The notes: generated from the letters alone by a model not told the origin. Numbered from the stretch's first letter, positions 1-8,574 are shown. The stretch: DNA of 36,977 nt from JAWPMV01 sp038527215 (GCA_038527215.1 JBCBGC010000082.1:1-36977), one strand, 5' to 3'. A program made the numbers and translations.

Positions 1-1
1 T

Positions 2-214
2 AAACTCTTCAATTGTCATGTTGCAGAGAGTGTTAAATGGTCGGTTATTAAAAGACAATATGATGGAAATATATGGTTATCCCAAATATTTCGGACGGAT
101 GAAAAGGTTTTTTCATCACTTTTTCACGAAGATTTCATGGTGCTAGATGTCCAATCCTATAATTTTATGATTGTCAGGAGCTCACCAAAATTTTTGTCTT
201 CTGACTTTACTTAA
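2..214 (+). CDS. C-terminal end of an upstream gene (partial)
   Basis: An open frame of 70 codons enters from the left edge and stops at the TAA at 212-214, just ahead of the next same-strand gene at 227. The translated end is mixed hydrophobic and charged, contains WSVIKRQYDGNIWLSQIF and ends SSPKFLSSDFT. I do not recognise the family and the start lies outside the window. The 12-base spacing to the next gene and the same A+T-rich composition suggest it is the first visible gene of a small operon with the two secreted proteins that follow. It could be a chance frame, but the length and codon use favour a real gene. Confidence 0.5.
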   Translation, partial: KLFNCHVAESVKWSVIKRQYDGNIWLSQIFRTDEKVFSSLFHEDFMVLDVQSYNFMIVRSSPKFLSSDFT

Positions 215-226
215 AGTTTATGTTAT

Positions 227-721
227 ATGAAACCTACAGTCTTAATTAAGCACATTGCATTTGCCATTCTAATGGTTGGATTCCTCCCCATAATCAAGGG
301 CGCCCAATGTGAAGCTCCTGCAGAGACCATTAGTTACCTAAACGTAAGAGCTGATTTCGGCCCGGCAAACAAAATTGACAAAATTATCCAAGCTGCTAAA
401 ACCCTTATTGGTTCTATGGCTTCGGATGCAGAAAAACTTAGGGAACTCGCAGAATCTTTTAAACGAAATCCTGAAGCTATGAGCAAATATAACGTAAGAG
501 TATTGTACAGGAAAGCCATTGACATAAATAGAAGTGAAAAGCGATACATGAATCTAGCGAAGAACTATCTTAAGGCAATTAAAAAAGCAAACAAAAGCGG
601 GAATTCTAATCTAGTAGAAACACTTGCCGAGCAATTGGGCCAATTGTTACCGTCCATGAGAAATTTACATAGAGATTTCATGGCCTTGTTGAATGAAACC
701 TATAGAACTATGGACGCTTAG
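227..721 (+). CDS. Small secreted helical protein, unknown function
   Basis: This 164-residue protein begins with a signal peptide: Lys-containing n-region, hydrophobic core AFAILMVGFLPII, probable cleavage near KGAQC-EA. The mature part is almost entirely predicted helix, rich in Lys, Arg, Glu and Leu, with no enzyme motif I can recognise. It is therefore probably periplasmic or outer-membrane associated. A Cys at residue 28 (IIKGAQC) does not fit a proper lipobox. The ATG at 227 is the only in-frame start giving a signal peptide. It is followed after 22 bases by another small secreted helical protein, so the two probably work together. No function is proposed. Confidence 0.65.
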   Translation: MKPTVLIKHIAFAILMVGFLPIIKGAQCEAPAETISYLNVRADFGPANKIDKIIQAAKTLIGSMASDAEKLRELAESFKRNPEAMSKYNVRVLYRKAIDINRSEKRYMNLAKNYLKAIKKANKSGNSNLVETLAEQLGQLLPSMRNLHRDFMALLNETYRTMDA

Positions 722-743
722 CTAAAATCAACTTTGCCTGAAT

Positions 744-1229
744 ATGAAATTTCTAAAAATTGTCCATTCACTCAAACAACTAGTATGTATTTCCTTTATA
801 TCTCTTAATGTTTGTCTTGGCCAACAGAGTTCAGAGCTTTGGGATTCTCAATATTCAAGAGGCTTAGAAAAATTAATGGAAAGCAAAGTTGGTATTGAAA
901 AACTCATTCTTTCTTTTGAGGAAAAGAAACAAAGGGCCAACTCTTATCTTGAGTATTTGGAAGGGAACCTAAGAAAGATTGAAGAGGAGCAAGTCTTACT
1001 AGAAAATCGGATCGAGCAAGCACTAGAACAAAGATCTCATTTTTCAGAAAAGCCAATGGCTATCGAATCAATCCGGTTATTCAAACTAATTCACAGGAAA
1101 GCTAAAGTAGAAATTGAAACATTAAAGACTAAATTTGAAATTTATGATATAGATAATAGTCTGAAATTTTGGGAACTAGAACAGCAGGAAATCGAATCTC
1201 GAATTTCTGAAATTCGATCCAAAATATAA
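744..1229 (+). CDS. Small secreted coiled-coil protein, unknown function
   Basis: The 161-residue product has an N-terminal signal peptide (MKFLKIVHSLKQLVCISFISL, cleavage probably after CLGQ) followed by a long heptad-like helix rich in Glu, Lys, Leu and Ile from about residue 45 to the end. That pattern indicates an extended periplasmic coiled coil. No family was recognised. It lies 22 bases after the preceding secreted helical protein on the same strand and is followed by a strong hairpin at 1250-1287, so the pair looks like the end of one transcript. The base composition is A+T-rich compared with the genes at 1707-25000, which may mark lineage-specific or transferred genes. Confidence 0.65.
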   Translation: MKFLKIVHSLKQLVCISFISLNVCLGQQSSELWDSQYSRGLEKLMESKVGIEKLILSFEEKKQRANSYLEYLEGNLRKIEEEQVLLENRIEQALEQRSHFSEKPMAIESIRLFKLIHRKAKVEIETLKTKFEIYDIDNSLKFWELEQQEIESRISEIRSKI

Positions 1230-1249
1230 ATAGTTTTACTGTGTCTATA

Positions 1250-1287
1250 AAAGAACTCAGCTTGCAATGTTGCAAGCTGAGTTCTTT
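1250..1287 (+). terminator. Strong intrinsic-type hairpin after the secreted-protein pair
   Basis: A perfect inverted repeat with 18-base arms (AAAGAACTCAGCTTGCAA at 1250-1267, complement at 1270-1287) and a two-base centre lies 20 bases after the stop at 1229. The stem starts with A residues and ends with TTCTTT followed by CAGTTTTC, so it can act as a bidirectional terminator. The arms are far longer than chance would give. Confidence 0.75.
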
Positions 1288-1706
1288 CAGTTTTCTGGTT
1301 TCTGCTGGGATAGTTGAAAGTTTTTATGACTTTTGGTTTTTATAAATTAAGTGGAGTACTCTGTTAAGTCCTAGTAAGGAATTTGTTAGCCACAGCTCTT
1401 TTGATATCTGTGTGGGGCTAATCACCTTGAAATCCTTTGCTTGTATTTATATTTTCTCAAAAGGACTCCTGAATGGATTCCTGACATGAATAAGTATTTA
1501 GCAGGCCTGCAAGCCTTTAATATGCTAAATACTATGATGGATAACACAGGCTAAATATGTGATTACAAGTGATTTTTTCATCGATTTAATTTTCGGTTAT
1601 GAGAGGGGCGCGCTCCCTCTCCTCATTTGTTATTCTGACAAACGAAGGCGGCAAAACGGATGAAAAAAGGAAAGAAAAATGCTAAGTAGCTGACTGAGAG
1701 GGAGGT
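1288..1706. other. Intergenic stretch with two dyads, no gene seen
   Basis: No convincing coding frame is present. Two hairpins stand out. One has 11-base perfect arms AGTATTTAGCA (1493-1503) and TGCTAAATACT (1523-1533), with a 19-base centre that contains the palindrome GCAGGCCTGC. The second has 7-base arms GAGAGGG/CCCTCTC at 1601-1607 and 1615-1621 and could terminate transcripts of the minus-strand run that ends at 1707. This stretch separates the convergent gene blocks. The 1493-1533 dyad could be a regulatory RNA element or a small repeat. Confidence 0.4.
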
Positions 1707-2582
1707 TTAGCCTGTTTTCACATACACCTGCCCGCTGGGAAAATGGATCAACCACTGAAATTGCGATATGACACCTGCGCCCATCACGCTGACTTTTTGT
1801 CGGCCGATGGCTCCAGAGAAAAAACTCATGGGTACATCCGCAAGACGCTGTCGGCCCAGGCGCAGTTCTGACAGGCGGGCCTTTTGGGTCTTGAGGACAT
1901 TGCCGTAGGCGTCGCGCAGTTCGCTCTCGGATTCGATCACTACTTTTTCGCTGATCTGGTGGGTGGCCGCAAACTCATCGTCCAGCAGCAGACCCGCCCC
2001 ATACCCGGAATGCATGAGGAAGCTATGCTGGATTTTTTCCGTTCCCAGCCCTAACTCCAACTCCAGCATCAGGCCCAAAGGACCTTGGGTGGTTTTTACC
2101 GGGGTATATCCCCGTATTTCGAAGCGATCCGGCAGGGATTGATAGCGGATGAGCAGACCCGTGGCTGGGTCGATCTTTAACCAGGCACTCCCCAGCAAGT
2201 CCGGCCCAAATTTCCCATCGGAGCCTTTGCCGCTCAGGCGATTGACCCAGAGGATGAGGCTGTCGATGGTCATGCCTCCCAGCCCCAGTTGTTGGTTGCG
2301 CAAAAACCGGCCTTGCTGATCTCCGCCCCAACTGTGAGCATTGTAGACCTCGCCCGTATCGGACGGGAACAGGCTATCCGCTACCGTTTCGATCAGGGAA
2401 AAGCCCTCGGCAGCGGTATGCAGCATCAGATCCACCTGGTGAACCTGGTTAATTTTTGCGGGGAAAATCATCAAGCCCTGGTCCGTCAGGCTAAAAGCCA
2501 GGGTATCCTGGGCCAGCCCTTTTGTCCCGAAACGTCCTCCCACTAAAAAAAGCAGGCAAATGATCCAAAATCGTCTAATCAT
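1707..2582 (-). CDS. Secreted retropepsin/aspartic-protease-like protein with lost catalytic motifs
   Basis: The 291-residue protein from the ATG at 2582 has a signal peptide (IRRFWIICLLFLVGG, cleavage near GLAQ). A longer upstream frame lacks this logic. The body has the two-lobed signature of bacterial aspartyl-protease-like proteins: hydrophobic-hydrophobic-x-T-G positions followed by GPDLLG (126-131) and GAGVIS (258-263) plus a basic beta hairpin. The first catalytic motif, normally DTG, reads H55-T-A and the second reads H181-S-G, so neither lobe has the catalytic aspartate. It is therefore probably a binding or structural protein rather than a protease. The start overlaps the end of the HIT gene by 8 bases, suggesting translational coupling. 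The fold assignment is an inference from motif spacing. Confidence 0.6.
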   Translation of the reverse strand: MIRRFWIICLLFLVGGRFGTKGLAQDTLAFSLTDQGLMIFPAKINQVHQVDLMLHTAAEGFSLIETVADSLFPSDTGEVYNAHSWGGDQQGRFLRNQQLGLGGMTIDSLILWVNRLSGKGSDGKFGPDLLGSAWLKIDPATGLLIRYQSLPDRFEIRGYTPVKTTQGPLGLMLELELGLGTEKIQHSFLMHSGYGAGLLLDDEFAATHQISEKVVIESESELRDAYGNVLKTQKARLSELRLGRQRLADVPMSFFSGAIGRQKVSVMGAGVISQFQWLIHFPSGQVYVKTG

Positions 2583-2988
2583 GTATCCTCTGTAACATAT
2601 TATCAAAATCGCTGCGCCACTCGGGATGGACCTTCCAGCGGATATTCTGGCCATCGCCCCGCTTGCGGGGAACCAGATGATAGTGAAGGTGAAATACGTC
2701 CTGCTGTCCCTCTGCTCCATTGCTGTTGATCACCTGGCAATGTTGCAGTCCGAGTTTTCGCTCATACAATTTGGCTACTTCCCGGGTCATGGCGATCACA
2801 TCCCTCAATTCCGCTTCTGGAACATCAAAGATGTTCTCGTAATGGTTTTTGGGGATGATCAGTGTGTGATAGGGCGTCGCAGGATTGATGTCCAGAAAGG
2901 CATAGGTGGTATCATTTTCCATCACCTTCCAGGAAGGAGCTTCTCCCTTCACAATTTTGCAAAAGATACAATCAGGCTGGTGGGGCAT
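2575..2988 (-). CDS. HIT family nucleotide hydrolase/transferase
   Basis: The 137-residue protein is a full-length member of the histidine triad family (HINT type), which hydrolyses nucleoside phosphoramidates and related adenylylated compounds in the cytoplasm. The defining H-x-H-x-H triad reads HLHYHLVPR with His100, His102 and His104; the middle His is the nucleophile in the family. The N-terminal CIFCKI and the LIIPKNHY segment are also typical. The start at 2988 gives the usual HINT N-terminus (PDCIFCKIVKGE). It lies 43 bases after the serine hydrolase gene and overlaps the next gene by 8 bases, so it probably belongs to the same transcript. Identification is secure; the natural substrate is unknown. 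Confidence 0.93.
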   Translation of the reverse strand: MPHQPDCIFCKIVKGEAPSWKVMENDTTYAFLDINPATPYHTLIIPKNHYENIFDVPEAELRDVIAMTREVAKLYERKLGLQHCQVINSNGAEGQQDVFHLHYHLVPRKRGDGQNIRWKVHPEWRSDFDNMLQRIHD

Positions 2989-3031
2989 ATGGCGAATGTG
3001 TTAGCCCACCTAAGATACGGTCTTTTCTGGC

Positions 3032-4162
3032 TTATTTCAGGGCCCTGAGCAAAGCATATAGGATATACCAGGCTCGACCATGTCCGTAGCCTTGTCCGTA
3101 GGCGCTGGATTGCACCGCCAGGACCATGTTCAGCTCTGGCAACACAAAGACTTTGTTTCCCCCATTTCCCGTAGCGTAGGCACATTGGTAGGTTTTGCCA
3201 TTTTCCTGTACGGGATAGAGGTACCAGAAGAAGCCGTACTGCGTGCCTTCCGGCCAGTCATCATTCAGGTCCAAGGCCGGCGTCATGCACTGCTCGATCC
3301 AGGAGGAGGAGATGATTTGCTTGCCTTGATATTTTCCTTTATTCAAGACCAATAAACCTAGCTTGGCAAAGGTTAGATTGGAGATATAGAGGTTGCCCAT
3401 GCCTCCCGTGGTGCCGGAAGCATTTTGGAACCAGTAAAATTCTCGTTCGCCCAAAGGGGTAAATAAATGTTCACGGGCAAAATCCGATAGGCTTTTACCG
3501 GAAGTTTTTTCGATGATGGCGGCGCAGAGCATGGCGCAGGCATCATTATACACCCAGCGGCTATCTGGCTCAAAAGTCATGGAGAGGTTGAGGACTGGCG
3601 TAATCCAATCATCTTGGGCGATCCAGTTGTAGCTGTTGCCCGGCGTATCGGAGTCATCCGTATCAGCGTCCAGACCGGAAGACATGTGCAAGAGGTGTTT
3701 GATGCGGATGTCGCGATGGGCTTTGGTAGGAGGGGTGATTTCGGGAAAAAAGTCATAGACCCGTGCTTCTGCGCTTTCCACCAATCCCTGGTCGATGGCA
3801 ATGCCCATCAGCAGGGCGGTTACACTTTTCCCGGCAGAGCGAATATCATGGATGGTTTCCCGCCAGAAGCTATTGCGGTACTCCTCCAGTACCATTTTTT
3901 GATCTTTGATCAGGATAAAGGAGCGGAAATCATAGCGAGTCTGCTGGTCAATCAGGTCTAAGAGACGTTGCACCGAATCCGGGTTCAGCCCTGCTGCTTC
4001 CAGGCTGACCGGAGGAAGATCCTCCATCGGAAGCTGCATTTTGTTTTGGGAAAACAGGGAGGCATAGATCCCTAACAGGAGGCATAGCAGCAGGCTGCTT
4101 TTCGATGGTGTGGTCATGGTGTGTTTTTGCCTAAAGAGTGTAGTAGGAGTAAAATGTTGCAT
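3032..4162 (-). CDS. Secreted class C beta-lactamase-related serine hydrolase
   Basis: The 376-residue product belongs to the beta-lactamase/penicillin-binding-protein-fold serine hydrolase family (esterases, peptidases and true lactamases). The nucleophile motif S-x-x-K is S109-A-G-K112, the second motif is Y205-N-D, and a glycine-rich third motif (TGNGGNKV) precedes the last strand. A signal peptide (KSSLLLCLLLGIYASLFSQ) predicts export. The start at 4162 overlaps the previous stop as TGATG, favouring coupled translation; the ATG at 4117 is an alternative that gives a cleaner signal peptide. It sits in a same-strand run with the HIT gene. The family alone does not imply antibiotic resistance, and the substrate is unknown. 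Confidence 0.88.
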   Translation of the reverse strand: MQHFTPTTLFRQKHTMTTPSKSSLLLCLLLGIYASLFSQNKMQLPMEDLPPVSLEAAGLNPDSVQRLLDLIDQQTRYDFRSFILIKDQKMVLEEYRNSFWRETIHDIRSAGKSVTALLMGIAIDQGLVESAEARVYDFFPEITPPTKAHRDIRIKHLLHMSSGLDADTDDSDTPGNSYNWIAQDDWITPVLNLSMTFEPDSRWVYNDACAMLCAAIIEKTSGKSLSDFAREHLFTPLGEREFYWFQNASGTTGGMGNLYISNLTFAKLGLLVLNKGKYQGKQIISSSWIEQCMTPALDLNDDWPEGTQYGFFWYLYPVQENGKTYQCAYATGNGGNKVFVLPELNMVLAVQSSAYGQGYGHGRAWYILYALLRALK

Positions 4163-4785
4163 CAGGCCAGTCGGTAGATGCCTTCCAGGAAGATGTTGGC
4201 TGGTCCTTCTCCCTTTTTATCCGCTTTCATTTCCTTAAAGATGCCGCCAATTTTCATGGGGACCTGAGGAAGTTTTTTGTTGGTTTTGGCGTGGGCGATC
4301 ACTACGGAGTCGCTATCTCCTTCGGTCTTCATATCATAGACGTCGTAGGCGTCAATGATGGGGATCATGGTAAAGGTGGTGACATCGCCCGTCGAAATCG
4401 GCACCATGATGAAGCCGCCAAAATCTGATTTGGACTCAGTGTGGTAAGGGGTGCCTTCCAGTATGGCATAGGTAGAAGCAGCCGCCTCTTGCATAGCCTG
4501 CGCTGGCTTCATGGTGCTGGGTTGGTAAGTGTGATAAGCCTCCTGTAGTTGTTCATCCAGTTTGCTGATCACGGCTTCCGTTTGCTGAGCGTCGAATTCA
4601 GATAAGGCCATTTCCAGAAAAAGCACCATTTTCTGCCGGTCGGAAAAGACCCCGGCTACCTTGCCTAGTTCTGCAGCGGTGATTTCGCCATCATCAGCTT
4701 TGGTGAAGAGGTTATAAAATCGGCCCCCGTTGTCCAGGGCTTGCAGGGCTTCATTGATCTGTCGGTAGGCTTTGATGGTCTTCAT
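4162..4785 (-). CDS. Conserved-looking cytoplasmic protein, unknown function
   Basis: The 207-residue protein has no signal peptide or membrane segment. The N-terminal half is helical and contains an EF-hand-like acidic stretch (TKADDGEITAAELGKVAG); this lacks the full Ca-binding loop, so I do not claim calcium binding. The C-terminal half is beta-rich (GGFIMVPISTGDVTTFTMIP), followed by a Lys-rich segment. I do not recognise the family. Its stop overlaps the start of the serine hydrolase (TGATG) and its own start lies 15 bases after the DinB gene, so it is embedded in an operon-like run. It may be a regulatory or stress protein, but nothing in the sequence decides this. Confidence 0.6.
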   Translation of the reverse strand: MKTIKAYRQINEALQALDNGGRFYNLFTKADDGEITAAELGKVAGVFSDRQKMVLFLEMALSEFDAQQTEAVISKLDEQLQEAYHTYQPSTMKPAQAMQEAAASTYAILEGTPYHTESKSDFGGFIMVPISTGDVTTFTMIPIIDAYDVYDMKTEGDSDSVVIAHAKTNKKLPQVPMKIGGIFKEMKADKKGEGPANIFLEGIYRLA

Positions 4786-4800
4786 AGAGGAATTCTAGGG

Positions 4801-5298
4801 TTATTGGGAGGTGAGGAGGATTCGTTTGAGGGTCGCAATCTGCCCATTGTGCCACATCTGATGTTTATAGGCCCAGGCCAGGGCCTCATATTTGGTGCTG
4901 GCCCGATGGTTAGGGATAGCGGTTTCCGCATCCAGGTCCGCATCATTCATGGCATCCAGTCTTTGGCTGATTTCTGCAAAGGTATCCTCATATAAGCTCA
5001 ATAGCTCGGTGGGCGATAGTCGCTCCTCCAGGCCTTCTAAAGGACTCGAGCCGGGCGCATAAAGTTGGACAAAACGCTCGATAGGGATGGATTTTACCAA
5101 ATTGACATTCCTGCCCGTGAGCGAGGCAATGCCATGTAAATAGTTAGCGATGGAGATATGACCGAGCTGCCAGTTCAGATGGGTGCCGAGCACGGCGGGG
5201 CTTTCCAGCCAGCGGTCCTGAGGGATATCCTTGATCAGGTTTTCGGTGAGTGCTTTGGTAGACCAAAGCTCCTGGCGGAGGAGGGCAATGCGGTCCAT
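4801..5298 (-). CDS. DinB-like four-helix protein
   Basis: The 165-residue protein fits the DinB/YfiT superfamily of four-helix-bundle, metal-binding proteins, many of which are thiol-dependent S-transferases. The typical metal-ligand histidines appear in NWQLGHISIANYLHG and in the C-terminal KHQMWHNGQIATLKR. Length and all-helical composition match the family. It has no signal peptide, so it is cytoplasmic. It is followed after 15 bases by an unknown gene and a serine hydrolase on the same strand. The family name comes from a damage-inducible Bacillus gene, but most members have no shown role in DNA damage. The specific substrate cannot be read from the sequence. Confidence 0.85.
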   Translation of the reverse strand: MDRIALLRQELWSTKALTENLIKDIPQDRWLESPAVLGTHLNWQLGHISIANYLHGIASLTGRNVNLVKSIPIERFVQLYAPGSSPLEGLEERLSPTELLSLYEDTFAEISQRLDAMNDADLDAETAIPNHRASTKYEALAWAYKHQMWHNGQIATLKRILLTSQ

Positions 5299-5353
5299 GG
5301 GCGGGAGAGGTTTTCTCCGAATTTAGGATAATTCGGCGGAAATATCCTGCCCC

Positions 5354-6127
5354 TTAGCAAGAACAGCCATAACTGATCCATAGCATCCCTCCTTCCAGGC
5401 GAAACCCCAATTCACATAGTTCATCTTCAACCAAATAGATATAGTCTTTCTCCAACGTCATTAAGACCAGGGCTGGACGATCTATCTTGGAGCGATTGCC
5501 GTCTTCAATAGGGCTAAAATAATTGTACAACACCAAGCCTTGTTGCAAACTCAGACCAGGAATACCGATGGATTCATCCCCCCCAACCGAATAAACCGAG
5601 CCATTGATTTCGACTCCTGAGGAGGCCTTGCCCGCATATTCATAGCAGTCAGGTCCCGGGCCGCCATCGCAGTTTTCCAGCCAGGTGGTATCGATCTTGA
5701 CGGGCGCCTTGCCCCAGGTTTCCAGGTAGGCTAAGAGGGAGGTTTTCTGGCGAGGCGGCCTCATGCCGATGAGGTAGACATCTACCACATAGCCCACAAA
5801 GGTCGGTCCTTGTACTTTAACCCATTGGCCGCGGAGTTTCAGCGCGGATTCGGCTCTGGCATCACGATTTTCTCCTTCCCAAGATTCCGGGAGCTCGTTT
5901 TTGATGATACTGGTGGAAAAAGCCCGGTCAGTTTTGGCCAGCACTTTGAGCTTGGTTCCAAATTCCCATTTGCCAATTTTTTTTCCGCTAATCCCAGGCT
6001 CCATCCGTGCATTCAGGCCGGAGGGAGCCCAGACATAGAGCTCATCCCCAAGCTGATAGGTGGGATTTGCCAGCAAAGCCTCGGAAAGACTTAGGAAAAT
6101 ACTTAGGACAAAAATGGAGGTACGCAT
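5354..6127 (-). CDS. Secreted protein with SH3-like N-terminal domain
   Basis: The 257-residue product from the ATG at 6127 starts with a signal peptide (RTSIFVLSIFLSLSEALLANP). The following segment matches bacterial SH3b domains, including the hallmark LNAR in APSGLNARMEPGISGKKIG and a beta-rich region that continues to VGYVVDVYL. These domains usually bind peptidoglycan or other wall components. The second half contains Cys pairs (ENCDGGPGPDCYEYAG and the C-terminal CELG...YGCSC) that may form disulfides, consistent with a periplasmic protein. An upstream in-frame ATG at 6166 would add 13 residues ahead of the signal peptide and is less likely. The role of the C-terminal half is unknown. 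Confidence 0.72.
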   Translation of the reverse strand: MRTSIFVLSIFLSLSEALLANPTYQLGDELYVWAPSGLNARMEPGISGKKIGKWEFGTKLKVLAKTDRAFSTSIIKNELPESWEGENRDARAESALKLRGQWVKVQGPTFVGYVVDVYLIGMRPPRQKTSLLAYLETWGKAPVKIDTTWLENCDGGPGPDCYEYAGKASSGVEINGSVYSVGGDESIGIPGLSLQQGLVLYNYFSPIEDGNRSKIDRPALVLMTLEKDYIYLVEDELCELGFRLEGGMLWISYGCSC

Positions 6128-6180
6128 ACCCCAAGATACGGTTTTGTCTGGTAAAGCGTTGAGCAAAGCCTGCTCTCTGT

Positions 6181-7152
6181 TTAGCTGATGGTAACTACGG
6201 TCTTGCCCACCCCTTCTCCTTTCCCAAACCAGGCAAGGGCTTCAGGCGTTTGTTCCAGCGGGAAAGTTTTGCCCACGGTAACCTCAAATTGATGTTCTTC
6301 CATCATTTCCAACAGGCGGGGCAGATATTTATTGGGTTCGTGGGTCAGGATACCAAAGGTACGATCGGAGGTTTTTGACCAGAAAAAGCCTTTGGTCATA
6401 CAGCTGATAATCACCCCTGAGGCTCCGCCTACCATAAGATAGCGCCCGCCTGGCTTGAGGGCTCGGCGATAATGGGCCAAAGGATGATGTCCGGCCATAT
6501 CCAGGATGAAATCATAGGTTTTTCCCTCAGAAGTAAAATCGCTCTGCTGGTAGTCGATGAGCCGCTCCGCTCCCATTTTTCGCATCACTTCAAACTTCCC
6601 TTTTTTGTCCACCGCCGTAACCCGTGCTCCCAGATGTTTGGCGATTTGAATGGCCAGGGTACCGGAGCCCCCGCCGCCTCCATTGATCAGCACTTCTTTG
6701 CCTGCTACGTCCAGGTTATAATCTAGAAATCCTTGCAAAGCCAACACGCCCGCATGGGGCAGGGCTGCCCCTTGTTCATGCGAGAGAAAAGGGGGTTTGC
6801 GGGTGAGCACTTTTTCGTCCACCGCCACATACTCTGCAAAACCGCCCCACTTACTAGCCGACAGATCTCCGAGCACCGCATCTCCCGGGATAAAGCGTTT
6901 GGCTTCCGTCCCCACCGCTTCCACCACGCCCGAAATATCCAACCCCAGGGTTTTGAGGCGACGAGGTTTAAAAAGCCCGAAGAGCAGACGGTTGACAAAA
7001 GGCTGCCCGCGCATCAATCCCCAGTCCCAGTCGTTGACCCCGGCAGCGTGGATGCGCACCAATACTTCATGAGGTCCCGGTTGGGGGATGGGTTTTTCGC
7101 CCAGGGAAAGGTCCTGGATGCTGCCGTAGGTGTGGAAGAGGAGGGATCGCAT
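6181..7152 (-). CDS. NAD(P)-dependent medium-chain oxidoreductase (quinone-oxidoreductase-like)
   Basis: The 323-residue protein is a full-length MDR-superfamily reductase. It has an N-terminal GroES-like domain (PGPHEVLVRIHAAGVNDWDWG), the nucleotide-binding loop GGGGGSG at 158-164, the beta-2 end VTAVDKK, and the C-terminal segment EGVGKTVVTIS. It lacks the Cys/His ligands of catalytic and structural zinc, so it belongs to the zinc-free quinone-oxidoreductase or enoyl-reductase-like branch and should use NADPH to reduce an activated double bond or quinone in the cytoplasm. It stands alone, 53 bases from the SH3 gene. The physiological substrate cannot be inferred. Confidence 0.9.
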   Translation of the reverse strand: MRSLLFHTYGSIQDLSLGEKPIPQPGPHEVLVRIHAAGVNDWDWGLMRGQPFVNRLLFGLFKPRRLKTLGLDISGVVEAVGTEAKRFIPGDAVLGDLSASKWGGFAEYVAVDEKVLTRKPPFLSHEQGAALPHAGVLALQGFLDYNLDVAGKEVLINGGGGGSGTLAIQIAKHLGARVTAVDKKGKFEVMRKMGAERLIDYQQSDFTSEGKTYDFILDMAGHHPLAHYRRALKPGGRYLMVGGASGVIISCMTKGFFWSKTSDRTFGILTHEPNKYLPRLLEMMEEHQFEVTVGKTFPLEQTPEALAWFGKGEGVGKTVVTIS

Positions 7153-7220
7153 GGTAAAACAGATAAAACGCCTTTCTTCAAAAGAGGGCTGTGCCTCCTA
7201 AGGGTTGGAAAGGCTTTTTA

Positions 7221-8492
7221 TCAGCCTGTGATGAGTTTAAACAACTCCTGTATCCCACTACCCAGGATGGGCGCCAAAATGGTCAGCGCCAATTTCAAAT
7301 AATCCAAAGGCGTTTTTGGCTTGTTGAGTTGATGGGATTCAATCACATCATCTCCCTGAGCAGATAATAAGGAGGCCTTAGCCCCGGAAAATACCAGATT
7401 GACCGCAAAGTATATCAGCCCAAGGAAAAACGTCTGCATGATGCCATTGATAAAGGTAACCTCTGGCGGTAGGAAAAATGCCTGGTCTGGGGCGTTGATA
7501 ATTTCATTCAAGCTTTGAAAAAGGGTATTGGTAGTTAGGAGGGCAAAAGCCAGGAAAAGGGCAATAAGGGTAAAAGAGTACTCAAAATCCCGGTGCAGGT
7601 TTTCATAAGTGTTCAAAGTTTCCTCCTCTTGAAAGCCTTTCAGTTGGGTAACCTGGTAGCAAATAATGACCACCAGGACCAGCCAGCAGAGCGGCCCGAA
7701 AAAGGGCACATTAGATTGAATCATAAGGTTGGTTTCAGCAAACCCAACCCCAAAGATATTGGCCATATCAGTGGGCTTAACTAAGCTCACCTTATCCAAT
7801 AATTCTGCGACAATCGCAGGAGCTATCAATACTAGAATGATCAATAAGGAAGAACCAATAGCGGTTAAAAGGACCGGTCGGGGGACGCCCCTTCCATGTT
7901 TAAAAATTCCTGCAATGAACAGTGGTGCCATACAATAAGAGAACCCAGTTACGATGGACATCATCAGCATCCAAATGATGAGGTTGGGGTGACGATTGAT
8001 GAAATAAGCCCCTTCAGTTTCCACCGGCGCAAATTGGGACTTAAGCACTGAATCCCTGCTAGCGATGGTATTAAACAACCCGGCAGAATCAGTTGAGAAA
8101 TACTGGCGGTTGAGCAGGTAGGTTGAGTGTGTGAAAAAATAAGGCCTTGATAGGCTGGGCTTGAGGGTATCCTGGGCTTCAGGAGCCCCGAAGTAGGCAG
8201 CGAAAATAAGTTTATGAGAATCCTGGGCTGCTGTATCGAGCAGATGTATATGCGGCAAGCTGTCAAGGAGTCGGATATAGGCTCGGTAGGCCTGTTGATT
8301 ACCCACCATCAAGGTGTCATATTGCCCATTTAATCCTTCTTTGTAGTGGGTGGAATCCGATAAGAATAGCGCTATGGGGTCCTCTCGAACCTTCAGCGCA
8401 TAGTTTATATGGAGCAGAGACAGGGCAAAGGCCAGTATTCCGCAGAAAATGATCGAAATAATGACCGTGAGAGTAGGTGCGTTCGATTTCAT
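7221..8492 (-). CDS. Polytopic inner-membrane protein, unknown function
   Basis: The 423-residue protein has one N-terminal membrane segment (TLTVIISIIFCGILAFALSL), then about 135 polar extracytoplasmic residues, then at least five further hydrophobic spans (for example LIIWMLMMSIVTGFSYCMAP, LLIILVLIAPAIVAELL, LCWLVLVVIICYQV, FTLIALFLAFALLTT) and a C-terminal hydrophobic helix. No transporter or enzyme motif was recognised. The large loop after the first span suggests a sensing or assembly role, but that is speculation. It is transcribed alone, with an 82-base A+T-rich upstream gap containing the small palindrome ATTATTCGAATAAAT. Confidence 0.65.
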   Translation of the reverse strand: MKSNAPTLTVIISIIFCGILAFALSLLHINYALKVREDPIALFLSDSTHYKEGLNGQYDTLMVGNQQAYRAYIRLLDSLPHIHLLDTAAQDSHKLIFAAYFGAPEAQDTLKPSLSRPYFFTHSTYLLNRQYFSTDSAGLFNTIASRDSVLKSQFAPVETEGAYFINRHPNLIIWMLMMSIVTGFSYCMAPLFIAGIFKHGRGVPRPVLLTAIGSSLLIILVLIAPAIVAELLDKVSLVKPTDMANIFGVGFAETNLMIQSNVPFFGPLCWLVLVVIICYQVTQLKGFQEEETLNTYENLHRDFEYSFTLIALFLAFALLTTNTLFQSLNEIINAPDQAFFLPPEVTFINGIMQTFFLGLIYFAVNLVFSGAKASLLSAQGDDVIESHQLNKPKTPLDYLKLALTILAPILGSGIQELFKLITG

Positions 8493-8574
8493 GGGGGCGA
8501 AAAGTAATCCAGCAAGAAAGGTTCGATTATTCGAATAAATAAACGGATTATTCTCGCGAAACCCAAGCCTCTGG

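Noticed and set aside
3032..4162. Antibiotic-resistance beta-lactamase
   Set aside because: The class C-like fold is shared by many esterases and peptidases, and the motif spelling does not point to a true lactamase.
4162..4785. EF-hand calcium-binding protein
   Set aside because: Only a partial acidic loop is present and a paired second hand is missing.
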